A stretch of DNA of 5,278 nucleotides, from NCBI GenBank assembly GCA_016297805.1, contig JAEDFX010000131.1, forward strand, positions 1 to 5,278, in the 5' to 3' direction. Source of the DNA: Treponema sp. (GTDB taxonomy: Bacteria > Spirochaetota > Spirochaetia > Treponematales > Treponemataceae). The notes beneath the pieces are model-generated. The model was not told where the DNA came from. It saw nothing but the letters and a program-made list of their open reading frames with translations, and searched no databases. Below are positions 5,234-5,278 of the stretch, in pieces. The translations under genes and the position numbers were made by a program. Position 1 is the first letter of the stretch; each line of letters begins with the position of its first letter.

Positions 5234-5278
5234 GGTGGATATAAGTAGTCGTTGAGTGTATGACTACCAATATCCACC
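5234..5278. repeat. Inverted iteron pair at the window end
   Basis: Bases 5234-5252 pair with 5260-5278 over 19 positions, with two mismatches and one G-U pair, around a seven-base loop. It contains the forward iteron 5236-5252 and the reverse iteron 5260-5276. The structure ends exactly on the last base of the window. If the molecule is circular it sits directly ahead of the cargo gene leader. No T run follows directly. Confidence 0.7.

Larger units (their letters stand above)
5059..5276. repeat. Downstream mixed-orientation iteron cluster
   Basis: Six further 17-bp iterons lie at 5059-5075 (reverse), 5075-5091 (reverse), 5106-5122 (forward), 5156-5172 (reverse), 5236-5252 (forward) and 5260-5276 (reverse, with ATGAC in place of ACGAC). 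The first two share base 5075. Orientation alternates here, unlike the nearly uniform upstream array. Such a second cluster could titrate Rep, pair origins to limit copy number, or be a second origin element. Confidence 0.88.

Overview
The window looks like a small, low-GC, theta-replicating plasmid, and probably the whole molecule. It carries an iteron-controlled Rep_3-type initiator (4042-5040), a two-gene type Ib-like partition operon (a ParA ATPase at 2399-3157 and a small ribbon-helix-helix candidate at 3168-3488), and one cargo gene, a membrane-anchored GGDEF-EAL cyclic-di-GMP enzyme (87-1712). All four genes lie on the + strand, and the ones with readable leaders have strong purine-rich ribosome binding sites. 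AT-rich codon use would fit a host-associated spirochaete such as Treponema or a low-GC Firmicute. The sequence does not decide the host, and that assignment is a guess.

Layout. 1-86: leader of the cargo gene, with a weak promoter candidate and a degenerate iteron. 87-1712: GGDEF-EAL gene, whose last codons and stop lie inside an inverted-orientation iteron (1701-1717), followed by a strong rho-independent terminator (1740-1770). 1713-2398: a 686-base gene-free region. It holds two blocks of GGTATA/TATACC repeats (1769-1812 and 2204-2324) that flank a GC-richer insert containing a perfect 32-bp inverted repeat with a 3-base loop (1878-1944) and three tandem 11-bp repeats (1931-1963). The second block runs into the parA promoter. 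2399-3488: partition operon, with the second gene's Shine-Dalgarno sequence overlapping the parA stop. 3489-4041: replication origin, with ten copies of a 17-bp iteron (consensus about TGGATWTARGTAGTCGT), the last four spaced 21-22 bp and abutting the rep promoter. 4042-5040: rep. 5041-5278: a second iteron cluster in mixed orientations, including an inverted pair that forms a terminator, plus a set of GTTAAC palindromes.

How the parts fit together. Rep should bind the iterons to start replication and, through the promoter-proximal copies, repress its own gene. ParA and the small DNA-binding protein should segregate the plasmid using the GGTATA repeats as operator and/or centromere. The cargo gene would alter host cyclic-di-GMP. 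The least expected points are that iterons serve as hairpins and terminators, that one iteron supplies the end of the cargo reading frame, and that the large perfect hairpin with its 11-bp repeats has no assigned role. The iteron cluster at the window end and the iteron-like sequence at its start suggest that the ends join into a circle.
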